From Lepus europaeus (lineage: Eukaryota > Chordata > Mammalia > Lagomorpha > Leporidae): a stretch of DNA of 64,000 bases. Made by a program: the position numbers and the translations under genes. Shown here piece by piece: positions 1-11,229 of this stretch. The stretch spans positions 80,175,502 to 80,239,501 of the forward strand of contig NC_084831.1 of assembly GCF_033115175.1 (NCBI RefSeq), given 5' to 3'. The stretch's first letter is position 1; each line of letters begins with the position of its first letter. The notes beneath the pieces are model-generated. The model ran no database searches. It was not told where the DNA came from and saw only the letters and a program-made list of their open reading frames with translations.

Positions 1-685
1 GTAAGGACAAAGTAGCCTGTGGTTATGATTTAAGTGAGAGGTTCTCATTTTAAAAGCATGGGGATATGGGCTGGTGAAAGCAGAAGAGGTTTTAATTGAT
101 AGCTACAAAAGTATCCATTTCATAATCTATGGTATTTTTTTTAATTTGAGAGGCAGAGAAATAGAAAGCAAGAGAGGGACAGAGACAGAGGGTGTCAGAC
201 AGAGAGAGCTCTGCTAGTTCACTCACCCGAATGCCTACAACGACAAGGACTACACATAGCAGACAACTGGAGTTGGGAACTCAGTATAGGTCTCCCACAT
301 GAATGGCAGGGACCCTCTTCTTCAAGCCATCATTTGCTGCCTCCCAGGTATACATTGTTAGGAAGCTGGAATAGTGAGCCTGGGCGAGAAATTCAACACA
401 GGAACTCCAATATGGGACGTGGACATCTTAACCCATAGGTCATCCACCCACCACTGATCCATTATTGTGAATCAAACTCATACATTTTAACCTAGTTCTA
501 CTTTTTTTATATGAAGGAGGTAGCATTTGACAGACCATAAAAGTCTGAATTCAGCTTCTATTGAAGAATGAGTTATAGCTTTTGATATGAGTATTGCTCA
601 GTATAACAAAAGAAAATATTTGAGAATAAATGGAAATGAATGTGGCATGTGACAGATACTAAACTTGCATAACTTTTTTTCTTAG
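1..685 (+). other. CLCA4: Last intron of the CLCA4-like gene (3' part)
   Basis: This is non-coding sequence ending in a strong splice acceptor: a T-rich tract followed by CTTAG at 681-685. The window opens with GTAAGG, a good 5' splice-site consensus, so the upstream exon may end exactly at the window edge and this may be the whole intron; that is an inference from six bases. A degraded minus-strand C-SINE occupies about 133-450. I see no further exon in it. Confidence 0.6.
133..450 (-). repeat. Old C-SINE (tRNA-derived), intronic
   Basis: It reads backwards as a lagomorph C-SINE. The poly(T) start near 133 is the reversed A-tail, then come purine-rich GAGAGA blocks (the reversed CT tract), a GTTCACTC block, and a tRNA-like head near 405-450. 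Divergence is high, so it is an old copy. Confidence 0.7.
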
Positions 686-1044
686 TTGAACAGTATATCA
701 TAAGAACAAGTGGAAGTATCCTCAATCTACGGGACAATTTTGACAATGCTCTTCAGGTTAACACTACTGGTCTGCAACCAAATGAGGCCAACTCCAAGGA
801 AACGTTTATATTTAAACCAGAAAACATCAAGGACGAAAATGCAACCCACATGTTCATTGCTATTCAAAGTGTAGATAAAAACAAATTGACATCAAAAATA
901 TCCAATATTGCACAAGTAGCTCTCTTTGTCCCTGAAGCAGATGCTAATCCTGAGGAAATCCCAAGCCATAGCAATTCTAGAATCAGCATTTCTATCTTGG
1001 TGTGTCAGTGGTTGGGTCTGTTGTGGTTGTTAGTATTATTCTAA
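686..1044 (+). CDS. CLCA4: CLCA4-like protein, C-terminal exon (partial)
   Basis: This is the terminal coding exon of a calcium-activated chloride channel regulator. The reading frame enters with two bases of a split codon (686-687) and runs 118 full codons from GAA at 688 to TAA at 1042. The residues [16 protein letters not shown], then FIFKPENI and [12 protein letters not shown], are the conserved end of the CLCA fibronectin-III-like C-terminal region. The match is closer to CLCA4 than to CLCA1 or CLCA2 as I know those proteins, notably the short linker and hydrophobic end after VPEA. CLCA proteins are secreted or surface glycoproteins that self-cleave by an N-terminal metalloprotease and modulate chloride conductance (shown for CLCA1 on TMEM16A). 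The last 20 or so residues are strongly hydrophobic and stop with no charged cytoplasmic tail, which suggests a GPI-anchor signal or a tail embedded in the membrane (inference). CLCA3, the next paralogue, follows about 50 kb downstream in the same direction. Confidence 0.88.
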
Positions 1045-1325
1045 GTACCACAATTTATATCTGAATGAAGAGATAATCTTCAAGCTGATCTAAAAAAGGG
1101 TTCAAAAAAACAACATGAGTAAAGGATATTTCTGAATTTTTTATTCATCTTGTGTGATTATGAACTCATAAAAATTAATTTCAAGAAATCTAGAAGGTAT
1201 AGCTTGATTAAATATACACATTCATGGGTATGTGAAAAATTATGTCAATAGTCAAGTTTATCATTTTATTTACTCATTATTTTACATCATAAGTAGTGAT
1301 GAATAAAGAATCTTTTATCATATTG
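1045..1325 (+). other. CLCA4: 3' UTR of the CLCA4-like gene
   Basis: AT-rich non-coding sequence follows the stop codon. The only good poly(A) signal before the next repeat is AATAAA at 1302-1307, so cleavage is expected near 1320-1330. Confidence 0.6.
1302..1307 (+). terminator. CLCA4: Poly(A) signal AATAAA of the CLCA4-like gene
   Basis: Canonical AATAAA about 260 bases after the stop codon, followed within about 20 bases by a T-rich and GT-rich stretch (the TTGGTCTCTGTG region), which fits a cleavage and polyadenylation site. Confidence 0.65.
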
Positions 1326-1387
1326 GTCTCTGTGTATTATTTTTCTGATGCAAAGTTTTCCAAAATGATACTTCAAATTTCATGAAG

Positions 1388-2084
1388 TTAAAATTGTCTA
1401 TTTTTAAAGAAATTTTGAAGCTGGTGCCATGGCTCAACAGGCTAATCCTCTGCCTTGTGGTGCCAGTACACCAGGTTCTAGTCCCGGTCGGGGCACCGGA
1501 TTCTCTCCCGGTTGCCCCTCTTCCAGGCCAGTTCTCTGCTGTGGCCAGGGAGTGCAGTGGAGGATGGCCCAAGTGCTTGGGCCCTGCACCCCATGGGAGA
1601 CCAGGAGAAGCACCTGGCTCCTGCCTTTGGATCAGCGCAGTACGCCGGCCACGGCGGCCATTGGAGGGTGAACCAACAGCAAAAGAAGACCTTTCTCTCT
1701 GTCTCTCCCTCTCTCACTGTCCACTCTGCCTGTCAAAAATAAAAAAAAAGAAAGAAAAAAGAAATTTTAAAGAGTTATTTATTTACTTGAAAGGTAGAGT
1801 TGTTGAGAGAAAGAGGCAGAGAGAGAGACTGCTATCACAGTCCCCAGATGGCCGGCAGCTGGAGTTGGGCCAGTCTAAAGCCAGGAGCCAAGAGCTTCTT
1901 CTGGGTCTCCCATGGGTGCAGGGTACTTGGGCTATCATCCACTGCTTTCCCAGGTACATTTACAGGGAGCTGGATTGGAAGTAGAGTTGCCAGGACTTGA
2001 ACCAGTGTCCATATGGGATGTTGATGCTGCAGGGGGCGGCTTAACCCACTATGCCACAGCACCAGCCCCAAAATTGTCCATTTG
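1388..2084. repeat. Nested pair of C-SINEs in opposite orientation
   Basis: A plus-strand C-SINE of the GC-rich younger class (about 1421-1755) sits in the A-rich end of a minus-strand C-SINE (about 1765-2070). The outer, older element is bracketed by a near-perfect duplication, AAAATTGTCTATTT near 1389 and AAAATTGTCCATTT near 2070. The inner one has a similar GAAATTTT-AAG match at both sides. The order of insertion is therefore minus element first, plus element second. Confidence 0.75.
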
Positions 2085-2109
2085 GGTAGTAAAAATACAA
2101 ATTATGACA

Positions 2110-2420
2110 TAACATGTAAAGATACCACCTGAGACACCAGCATTCCATATGGGCACTTGTTTGTGCCCAGCTGTATCACTTCTGATCCAAAAATCCCTGC
2201 TAATGTGCCTGGAAGAAACAGTAGAAGATGGCCAAGTATTTTGGCCTCTGCCATTTACCTGGGAGAACCAAATGAAGCTCCTGGCTCCTGGCTTCAGTCT
2301 GTTACAGCCTTGGCTGTTGCAGACACTTTGGGATTGAATCACCAGATGGAAGACCTCATTCTCTCTGTCTCTCCCTCTCTCTCTGTAACTCTAACTTTCA
2401 AATAATAAATAAATCTGTGA
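2110..2420 (+). repeat. C-SINE, older class
   Basis: Shows CCAGCATTCCATATGGGC, AGAAGATGGCC, GAAGCTCCTGGCTCCTGG, a CT-rich block and a CAAATAATAAATAAATC tail, the standard order of the older lagomorph C-SINE. Confidence 0.85.
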
Positions 2421-3235
2421 GAAACAAAAAGAAACTAAACAATGGGAAAAATGAATTCTGTCTTGCCACTATTCAGTATAAATTGATATTATACTTACCC
2501 AAAGTCTCCAAACATACACTATAATAGCTCGGTTCATACTTACTGCAATCATGTACATGAGAGATACTAGTAATGTGGGTCTAATACCTTAATTTCAATC
2601 TAGGTTCTTGCCCCACCATGGAAATAATCATTCTAAATGTAGGCATATGTAGGTGCACAAGGTGAAAACAGGATCTATTTAAAATTGAAAGAATAAACAC
2701 ATTCATGAATGAGTGTGGGCCACTCCACACAGAGAAATGCTTGTCATGAGTGGGCCAGAGGATTGCTAAAAGAGAGAGAAGGGAAAAAATCTGGAATAGC
2801 ACCCCCAACTGTGATCAGGGATAAAAAAGAGCCTCTTTGATGAGGTATGGGATGGTGCTTTAATTAAATGTGAGTGAGGAATTAGATGTGTGGCTCTGGA
2901 TGAGACACAGGTGCATCCTGAAAAGGTGCGTGTTTTAGATTGACAGATAAAGAGGTAACGTCATATTGCAGGGTTGGAAATAATTCCAGCTCATCTAGCC
3001 CTAACTGGTTGCTTATGTGTTCATACCATATCACTCAAAAAAAAAAAAAAAGAAACATGCTTACCACTTATCCAACCATATTTTTCCTGAGTTCAGTTCA
3101 ATTTAAATATATATCAATTTTCCTTTAAAAAGCCATACCTACCCATATACCTTTTTCTTTCATCATAGGAAAGAATTATCGACTATTATTATCCATTAAT
3201 TTTGTTTTCAGATGAAGAACAAAACTCAATATATT
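2421..3235. other. Intergenic, nothing recognised
   Basis: AT-rich single-copy-looking DNA with an A-run near 3038-3051. No long reading frame with family resemblance and no clear repeat. Confidence 0.5.
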
Positions 3236-3251
3236 AAAAACTGCCAACTTT

Positions 3252-3603
3252 GGCCGACGCCGCAGCTCACTAGTCTAATCCTCCGCCTTGCGACGCCGGC
3301 ACACCGGGTTCTAGTCCCGGTCGGGGCACCGGATTCTGTCCCGGTTGCTCCTCTTCCAGGACAGCTCTCTGCTGTGGCCAGGGAGTGCAGTGGAGGATGG
3401 CCCAAGTGCTTGGGCCCTGCACCCCATGGGAGACCAGGAGAAGCACCTGGCTCCTGCCATCGGATCAGCATGGTGCGCCGGCCGCAGCGTGCCTACCGCA
3501 GCAGCCATTGGAGGGTGAACCAACGGCAAAACGGAAGACCTTTCTTTCTGTCTCTCTCTCTCACTGTCCACTTTGCCTGTCAAAAATAAATAAATTTAAA
3601 AAA
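3252..3603 (+). repeat. Young C-SINE with perfect 16-bp target duplication
   Basis: GC-rich young C-SINE with CpGs still intact in the head (GGCCGACGCCGC) and an internal promoter-like B box (GGTTCTAGTCCC). It ends in CT-rich sequence, CTGTCAAAAATAAATAAA and an A-run. AAAAACTGCCAACTTT is found at 3236-3251 and again at 3604-3619, a perfect target-site duplication, so the insertion is recent. Confidence 0.93.
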
Positions 3604-3619
3604 AAAAACTGCCAACTTT

Positions 3620-4045
3620 AATTCATCATGCAGAGTCACAGCCTAGGGGTCACAACCATATTGACGAATGAGACCGATTCAAGGGAATTTATGTTGAGAA
3701 GAGTAGATCCATATAATAGGCCATGTCTATATGTTTACCATAGGTCCAAGTTTATTAGCATATGTTCTTCAATTGTCAGTTTCCTTATTTGACAGAGGGA
3801 ATGGTACTTCCATTATGTAGCAACCTGAGGAACTGGAAAGGAATCAAAGAACAGATCCACACATTTACATCCTTGCCTCATATAGCCTTGGCAGGAATTG
3901 TTTGCAGATTTGCAAGTAAACTAAAATGAAAGCCACATAAACTGAGTTCAGGGTTCACTGTTAACCATCTTTCAATACATACTGGCTTTTTGGCATAATT
4001 AATTTAGTACAGTTAATAGAGTTGGCAAAAGGGCCTTGTATTTTA
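3620..4045. other. Intergenic, nothing recognised
   Basis: Single-copy-looking sequence between a young C-SINE and an old L1 end; no gene or repeat was identified by eye. Confidence 0.45.
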
Positions 4046-4461
4046 AAACTGGAAGTGGTACAATGAGGTTTCACATCACCTGATTTAGAATGGCTTTCAT
4101 ACAGAAATCAACAAACAATAAATGCTGGCAAGGATGTAGGGAAAAATGTACCCTAATCTACTGTTGGTGGGAATGTAAACTGATACAGTCATTATGGAAA
4201 ACAGCATAGAGATACCTCAGAAATCTGAATATAGACCTACCATATGACCCAGCCATCCTACTCCTGGGAATTTACGCAAGGGAAATGAAATCATCATATG
4301 AAAGAGCTATCTGTACCTCCATGTTTATTCTAACTCAATTCACAACAGTAAAGATATGGAATCAACCCAAATGCCCATCAACTGAAGACTGGATAAGGAA
4401 ATTATGGGATATGTACACTATGAATCCTACAAGCAGAAAAAAGAAAGAAAGAAAGAAAAAG

Positions 4462-4492
<31 letters not shown>

Positions 4493-5630
4493 GAGGGAGG
4501 AAGGAAGGAAGGAAGGAAGGAAGGAAGGAAGGAAGGAAGGAAGGAAGGAAGGAAGGAAGGAAAAATCCATTCATTTGCAACAAAATGGATGAATCTGGGA
4601 AACATCATACTTAGTGAAATAAGCCAGTCCCAAAGGAACAAATACTATATGTTTTCCCTGTTCTGTGATAACTAATAGAGCACCTAAAAGGCTAAAAGGC
4701 AACCCGTAGGAGTGAAATTGACACTTTGAGAAGAGATGACTTTGAATAGCCCTTGTCCTGACTGTTGAGGAAGAGGGTTTTGTTCCCATACTATTTGTTG
4801 AACTCTTTACTTAACATAGAGTTAATAATATGTGTATAAAGTTAATTTAAAATAGATCTTAGTAAAAAACAAGAGTTAAAATAAGAGAGGGGAGAGGAAG
4901 GGGGATAGGAGTGTGGGTGGGAGGGCAGGCACAGTGGAAAGAATCACCATGATCCTGAAGTTGTAATCGTGAAATGTATGAAGTTTATAACTGTAAGGCA
5001 GTATAGTTTTGCATACATTCCTACGGACTTACTTCTAAGGGTACAATTTAAAAACTTGCCATGGGACCCCAAGTCCCCTTAAGCTGGGTGGTAAAAGCAG
5101 CATTTTAAGCATTATAGAGATCATATGGATAGGATTTAGGGTTAAAGTGATCATATAAATAGGACTAAGTTTTGGTAATAATAATAGATAGAGTTAAAAA
5201 GGAGTGAAGCAGTCCATACTGCAGACTCATAGAATGATAATCACCTTAAGTAATACCCTGACCTCAGAAACAGCCTTAAGGCTTTCTGGTCTGGCTGAAA
5301 AGCCATGGGAACATTTCAGGCATGGAAAGGCAAGACACCGTGGCAAAAATGTTCAACATGAGGGACCTCTGTGGGTGAGACCTCAGTGGAAATAAGTGGC
5401 CATCAAAGAAGGATATACTTTTCACTGAAGAGAAGAAAGACTCTCCAATTTGCTCATGGTCTTGTCAAAATACTGAAGGAGTTTGTGGATTCAAAGGCTT
5501 CCATGTCCAAGGCAGTTCATGTCACAGTTTCAGGTGATCACTGACATCATACATAGAGTGTTAATTGTTAAATTAACAATAGTACTCATTGTGCACTAAC
5601 TTCTCATGCAGGACCTTTGTCCTCAAAGAA
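4046..5630 (+). mobile_element. Old 5'-truncated L1 (end of ORF2 plus 3'UTR)
   Basis: From about 4046 the sequence matches the C-terminal end of L1 ORF2 (ACAATGAGGTTTCAC, then GGGAATGTAAACTG), parallel to 25112-25600 in the intact plus-strand L1 of this window. The rabbit L1 3'UTR follows. The reading frame is broken and the element is interrupted at 4436-4561 by a purine microsatellite. The 3' boundary is uncertain. Confidence 0.8.
4436..4561. repeat. Purine microsatellite: GAAA/GA then (GGAA)n
   Basis: About 60 bases of GAAA and GA units, then about 15 tandem GGAA units (4498-4561). It lies where the reading frame of the L1 ORF2 tail should continue, so it expanded inside the old L1. GGAA is the ETS-factor core; any regulatory role is speculation. 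Confidence 0.95.
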
Positions 5631-5751
5631 TTCTATTATGAGACTTAATAGTAAAATTTGTTCTCAAAGAACTACTTAGTTTTAATGTAATAAGCAATAA
5701 TGTCTCATAAGTTATAGTCACATATAAGTGCTTTCAAAAGATGTATCATTC

Positions 5752-6110
5752 AAAAAAATAAATAAATAAAAATTAAAAAAAAAAAAAAAAGCCGGCGCCG
5801 TGGCTCAACAGGCTAATCCTCCGCCTTGCAGTGCCAGCACAGCGGGTTCTAGTCCCAGTTGCCCCTCTTCCAGGCCAGCTCTCTGCTGTGGCCAGGGAGT
5901 GCAGTGGAGGATGGCCCAAGTCCTTGGGCCCTGCATTCCATGGGAGACCAGGAGAAGCACCTGGCTCCTGCCATCGGATCACCACGGTGCGCCGGCCACG
6001 GCGCGCCAGCCACGGCGGCCATTGGAGGGTGAACCAACGGCAAAGGAAGACCTTTCTCTCTGTCTCTCTCTCTCACTGTCCACTCTGCCTGTCAAAAAAA
6101 AAAAAAAAAA
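5752..6110 (+). repeat. Young C-SINE with an A-rich leader inside its target duplication
   Basis: The SINE body starts at about 5791 (GCCGGCGCCGTGG) and ends in a run of about 19 A. The target duplication AAGATGTATCATTC is at 5738-5751 and 6111-6124. About 39 bases of A and AAATA units (5752-5790) sit between the 5' copy and the SINE head, so the duplication encloses more than one SINE body. Confidence 0.88.
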
Positions 6111-6138
6111 AAGATGTATCATTCTTGAGTTCTTTTTT

Positions 6139-6495
6139 TTCTTTTTTTTAATTTAGTAAATATAAATTTTGAAAGTACAGTTTATGGATTACAATGACTT
6201 TTCCCCCCTCCCCATATTTTCCCTCCCACTCACACCCTTCCCATCTCCTGCTCCTTCTCCATTGCATTCACATCAAGATTCATTTTCAATTATCTTTATA
6301 TACAGAAGATCGATTTAGTATATATTAAGTAAAGATTTCATCAGTTTGCACCCACACAGAAACACAAACTGTAAAATACTGTTTCAGTACTAGTAATAGC
6401 ATTGCTTCACATTGGACAACACATTAAGGACAGATCCCACATGAGAAGTAAGTACACAGTGACTCCTGTCGTTGACTTAACAATTTGACACTCTT
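6139..6495 (-). repeat. Second (distal) 3'UTR unit of the minus-strand L1
   Basis: Repeats the order of motifs found at 6500-7200: TTTATATACAGAAGATC, a GTTTGCACCCACA block, then a GACTTAACAATTTGACACTC block, ending in poly(A) on the minus strand. It differs from the proximal unit by many substitutions, so it is a different L1 subtype and not a local slippage copy. Confidence 0.8.
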
Positions 6496-6767
6496 TTTTC
6501 ACATTTTTTTTAACTTTTATTTAATGAATATAAATTTCCAATGTACAGCTTATGGACTACAATGGCTTACCCCCCCATAACTTCCCTCCCACCCACAACC
6601 CTCCCCTCTCCCGCTCCCTCTCCCCTTCCATTCACATCAAGATTCATTTTCAATTCTCTTTATATACAGAAGATCAGTTTAGCATATATTAAGTAAAGAT
6701 TTCAACAGTTTGCACCCACATAGAAACACAGAGTGAAAAATACTGTTTGAGTACTAGTTATAGCATT

Positions 6768-7106
6768 TTTTTTTTTTTTGGGCAGGCAGAGTGGATAATG
6801 AGAGAGAGACAGAGAGAAAGGTCTTCATTTTTGCCGTTGGTTCACCCTCCAATGGCCGCCGCGGTAGGCGCGCTGCAGCCGGCGCACCGCGCTGATCCGA
6901 TGGCAGGAGCCAGGTGCTTCTCCTGGTCTCCCATGGGGTGCAGGGCCCAAGGACTTGGGCCATCCTCCACTGCACTCCCTGGCCACAGCAGAGAGCTGTC
7001 CTGGAAGAGGGGCAACCGGGATAGAATCCGGCGCCCCAACCGGGACTAGAACCCGGTGTGCTGGCGCCCCAAGGCAGAGGATTAGCCTAGTGAGCCGTGG
7101 CGCCGG
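6768..7106 (-). repeat. Young C-SINE inserted in the L1 3'UTR
   Basis: Minus-strand young C-SINE with poly(T) at its left and GCGCCGG at its right. CTAGTTATAGCATT at 6754-6767 and 7107-7120 is a perfect 14-bp target duplication. Confidence 0.93.
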
Positions 7107-8053
7107 CTAGTTATAGCATTAAATCACAACGAATAGCACATGAGAACAGAGATCCTACATGAGGAGTAAGTGCACAGTGACTCCTGTTGTTGACTTAACA
7201 AATTGACACTCTTGTTTATGGCATCAGTAATCCCCCTAGGCACTTATCATGAGTTGCCAAGGCTATGGAAGCCTTTTGAGTTCACCAACTCTGATCATAT
7301 TTAGACAAGGTCATAGTCAAAGTGGAAGTTCTCTCCCCCCTTCAGAAAAAGGTACCTCTTTCTTTGATGACCTTTTCTTTCCACTGGGTTATCACTCGTG
7401 GAGATCTTTCATTTAGGTCATTTTTTTTTCCCAGAGTGTCTCAGCTTTCCATGCCTGAAATGCTCTCATGGGCTTTTCAGCCGGATCCACATGCCTTAAG
7501 GGCTGATTCTGAGGCCAGAGTGCTGTTTAGGACATCTGCCATTCTATGAGTCTGCTATGTATCCCGCTTCCCCTGATGGATCCTTCTCTCCCTTTTTGAT
7601 TCTATCAATTCCCATTAGCAGACACTAGTCTTGTTTGTGTGATCCCTTTGACTCTTAGACCTATCAGTGTGATCAATTGTGAACTGAAGTTGATCACTTG
7701 GACTAGTGAGATGGCATTGGTACATGCCACCTTTTGGGATTGTATTGGAATAACCTGGCATGTTTCTAACTCCACCATTTGGGGCAAGTCAGCTTCAGCA
7801 TGTCCCAAATTGTACATCTCCTCCCTCTCTAATTCCCACTCTTATATTTAACAGGGATCATTTTTCAGTTAAAATTTAAAAACATAAGAATAATTTTGTG
7901 TTAATTAAAGAGTTCAACCAATAGTACTAGAAAAAAAATGCTAAAATGGATAAAGTATTACATTATACATCAACAGTTAGGACAAGTGCTGATCAAGTCA
8001 CTGTTTCTCATAGTGTCCATTTCACTTCAACAGGTTTCCCCTTTGGAGCTCAG

Positions 8054-11000
8054 TTAGTTGTCTCCGATCAGGGAGAACATATGATATTTATCTCTTTGGG
8101 ACTGGCTTAATTCACTCAGCATGATGTTTTCCAGATTCCTCCATCTTGTTGCAAATGACTGGGTTTCATTGTTTTTGACTGCTGTATAGTATTCTATAGA
8201 GTACATGTCCCATAATTTCTTTATGCAGTCTACTGTTGATGGGCATTTGGGTTGGTTCCAGGTCTTAGCTATTGTGAATTGAGCTGCAATAAACATTAAT
8301 GTGAAGATGGCTTTTTTGTTTGCCAATTTAATTTCCTTTGGGTAAATTCCAAGGCTTGGGGTGGCTGGGTTGCATGAGAGGGTTATATTCAGGTTTCTGA
8401 AGAATCTCCTGACCGACTTCCATAGTGGCTTTACCAGTTTGCATTCCCACCAACGGTGGGTTAGTGTCCCTTTTCCCCCACATCTTCTCCAGTATCTATT
8501 GTTGGTAGATTTCTTAAAGTTGCGCCATTCTAACCGGCGTGAGGTGAAACCACATTGTGGTTTTGATTTGCATTTCTCTGATTGCTAGTGATTTGAAAAT
8601 TTTTTCATGTGTCTATTGGCCATTTGGATTTCCTGTTTTGAAAAATGTCTATTGAGGTCGTTGGCCCATCTCTTAAGTGGGTTGTTTGTTTTGATGTTCT
8701 GGAGTTTCTTAATTTGTTTGTAGATTCTGGTTATCAATCCTTTATCTGTTGCATAGTTTGCAAATATTTTTTCATATTCTGTCAGTTGCCTCTTTACTTT
8801 CCTGACTGTTTCTTTTGAAGTAGAGAAACTTCTCAATTGGATGCAATCCCAAATGTTAATTTTGGCTTTGACTGTCTGTGCTTCTGGGGTATTTTCCAAG
8901 AAGTCTTTGCCAGTACCTATATCTTGCAGGGTTTCGCCAATACTCTCTAATAATTTGATGTTGTTGGGTCGTAGATTTAAGTCTTTAATCCATGTTGAGT
9001 GAATTTTTGTGTAAGGTGAAAAGTAGGGATGTTGCTTCATGATTCTGCACGTGGAAATCCAATTTTCCCAGCACCATTTATTGAATAGACTGTCCTTACT
9101 CCAGAGATTGGTTTTGGATCCTTGATCAAATATAAGTTGGCTGTAGATGTTTGGATTGATTTCTGGTGTTTCTATTCTGTTCCATTGGTCTATCCATCTG
9201 TTGCTGTACCAGTACCATGCTGTTTTGATAACAACTGCCCTATAGTATATCCTGAAATTTGGTATTGTGATGCCTCCGGGTTTCTTTTTGTTGTACAAGA
9301 TGGCTTTAGCTATTTGAGGCCTCCTGTGTCTCCATATGAATTTCAACATCATTTTTTTCCAGATCTGAGAAGAATGCCTTTGGTATTTTGATTGGTATTG
9401 CATTGAATCTGTAAATTGCTTTTAGGAGAATTGACATTTTGATGATATTGATTCTTCCAATCCATGAGCATTTTTTGGTATCCATTTGTTGGTATCCTCT
9501 TCTATTTCTTTCTTTAAGGTTTTGCAAATTTCATCGTAGAGAACTTTGATATCCTTGGTTAAGTTTATGCCAAGGTATTTGATTGTTTTTGTAACTATTG
9601 TGAATGGGATTGATCTTAGAAGTTCTTCCTCAGCCGTGCCATTGCCTGTGTATACAAAGGCTGTTGATTTTTGTGCATTGATTTTATATCCTGCTACTTT
9701 GCCAAACTCATCTATGAGTTCCAATAGTCTCTTAGTAGACTTCTTTGGGTCCCCTAAATAAAGAATCATATCATCTGCAAAGAGGGATAGTTCGAGTTCT
9801 TCCTTCTCAAATTGTGTCCCTTTAATTTCTTTTTCTTGCCTAATAGCTCTGGCTAAAACTTCCAGAACTATATTGAAGAGCAGTGGTGAGAGTAGGCATC
9901 CCTGTCTGGTACCAGATCTCAGTGGAAATGCTTCTAACTTTTCCCCATTCAATAGGATACAGGCCGTGGGTTTTTCATAAATTGCTTTGATTGTATTGAA
10001 GAATGTTCCTTCTATACCAGTTTGCTTAGGGTTTTCATCATGAAAGGGTGTTGTATTTTATCAAATGCTTTCTCTGCGTCTATTGAGAGAATCATATGGT
10101 TTTTCTTCTGCAGTCTGTTAATGTGGTGTATCACATTGATTGTTTTGCGAACATTGAACCATCCCTGCATACCAGGGATAAATCCCACTTGGTCTGGGTG
10201 GATGAGCTTTCTGATGTGTTGTTGCATTCTATTGGCCAGAATTTTATTGAGGATTTTTGCATCTATGTTCATCAGGCATATTGGTCTGTAATTCTCTTTC
10301 AATGCTGTATCTTTTTCCGGCTTAGGAATTAAGACGATGCTGGCTTCATAGAAAGAATTTGGGAGGATTCCCTTTTTCGATTGCTCTGAATAGTTTGAGG
10401 AGAATTGGAGTTAATTCTTCTTCAAATGTCTGGTAGAATTCAGCAGTGAATCCATCTGGTCCTGGGCTTTTCTTTGTTGGGAGGGCCTTTATTACTGTTT
10501 CAATTTCTGTCTCAGTTATGAGTCTGTTTAGGTTTTCTATGTCTTCCTGGTTCAATTTAGGTAGGTTGCATGTGTCCAGGAATCTATCCATTTCTGATAG
10601 ATTTCCATGCTTGCTGGCATACAAGACTTTGTAGTAATTTCTGATAATTCTTTTTATTTCTGTTATGTCTGTTGTTACGTTTCCTTTTTCATCTCTGATT
10701 GTATTGATTTGAGTGTTTTCTTTTTTTAGTTAGTTGGGCTAATGGGGTGTCAATTTTGTTTCTTTTTTCAAAAAAAAACAGCTCTTCGTTTGGCTGATTT
10801 TTTGTAATTTTTTTTATTCAATCCTGTTGACTTCTTCTCTGGTTTTAATTATTTCTCTTCTCCTGCTAGATTTGGATCTGGTTTGCTGCTGATTTTCTAG
10901 ATCTTGAGATGAATTGAAAGCTCATTTAATTGATCTTTCCAATTCCTTGATGTAGGCACCTATTGCTATAAACTTTCCTCTTAACACTGCTTTTGCTGTA

Positions 11001-11227
11001 TCCCATAAGTTTTGGTATGATGTGCTGTTATCTTCATTCACTTCCAGAAAGTTTTTGATTTCTCTTTTGATTTCTTCTATGACCCATTGTTCATTCAGGA
11101 GCATGTTGTTCAATCTCCATGTGTTTGCATATGCTCTAGGGATTCTTGAGTTGTTAATTTCCAACTTCATTCCTTCATGGTCTGAGAAGATGCATTGTAT
11201 GATTCTAATTCTCTTGAATTCTGCCAT
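8054..11227 (-). pseudogene. L1 ORF2 relic (endonuclease remnant, reverse transcriptase)
   Basis: Reads in pieces on the minus strand. In protein order: the distal endonuclease end and linker (11227-10922), [14 protein letters not shown] of the RT N-terminal region (10624-10346), RT blocks with [19 protein letters not shown] (10302-10012), RT core with the catalytic FADD motif in [11 protein letters not shown] (9952-9422), then the C-terminal region (9403-8585) and the extreme C-terminus (8326-8054). Pieces are split by frameshifts. The protein start is missing because of the deletion near 11228. Confidence 0.9.
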
Positions 11228-11229
11228 GA

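Noticed and set aside
1382..1984. 200-codon open frame on the plus strand
   Set aside because: It spans two nested C-SINEs; GC-rich C-SINEs give long chance frames in several phases. The same holds for similar frames at 3212-3589, 5800-6156, 6747-7049, 29679-30203 and 46800-47189.
3300..3330. tRNA-like A and B boxes in C-SINE heads as possible tRNA genes
   Set aside because: The boxes are those of the SINE's internal promoter; no cloverleaf with acceptor stem is formed and the copies are dispersed repeats.
4285..4641. Lys/Glu/Gly-rich and Ser/Phe/Leu-rich open frames
   Set aside because: They are translations of the GAAA/GGAA microsatellite in both directions.
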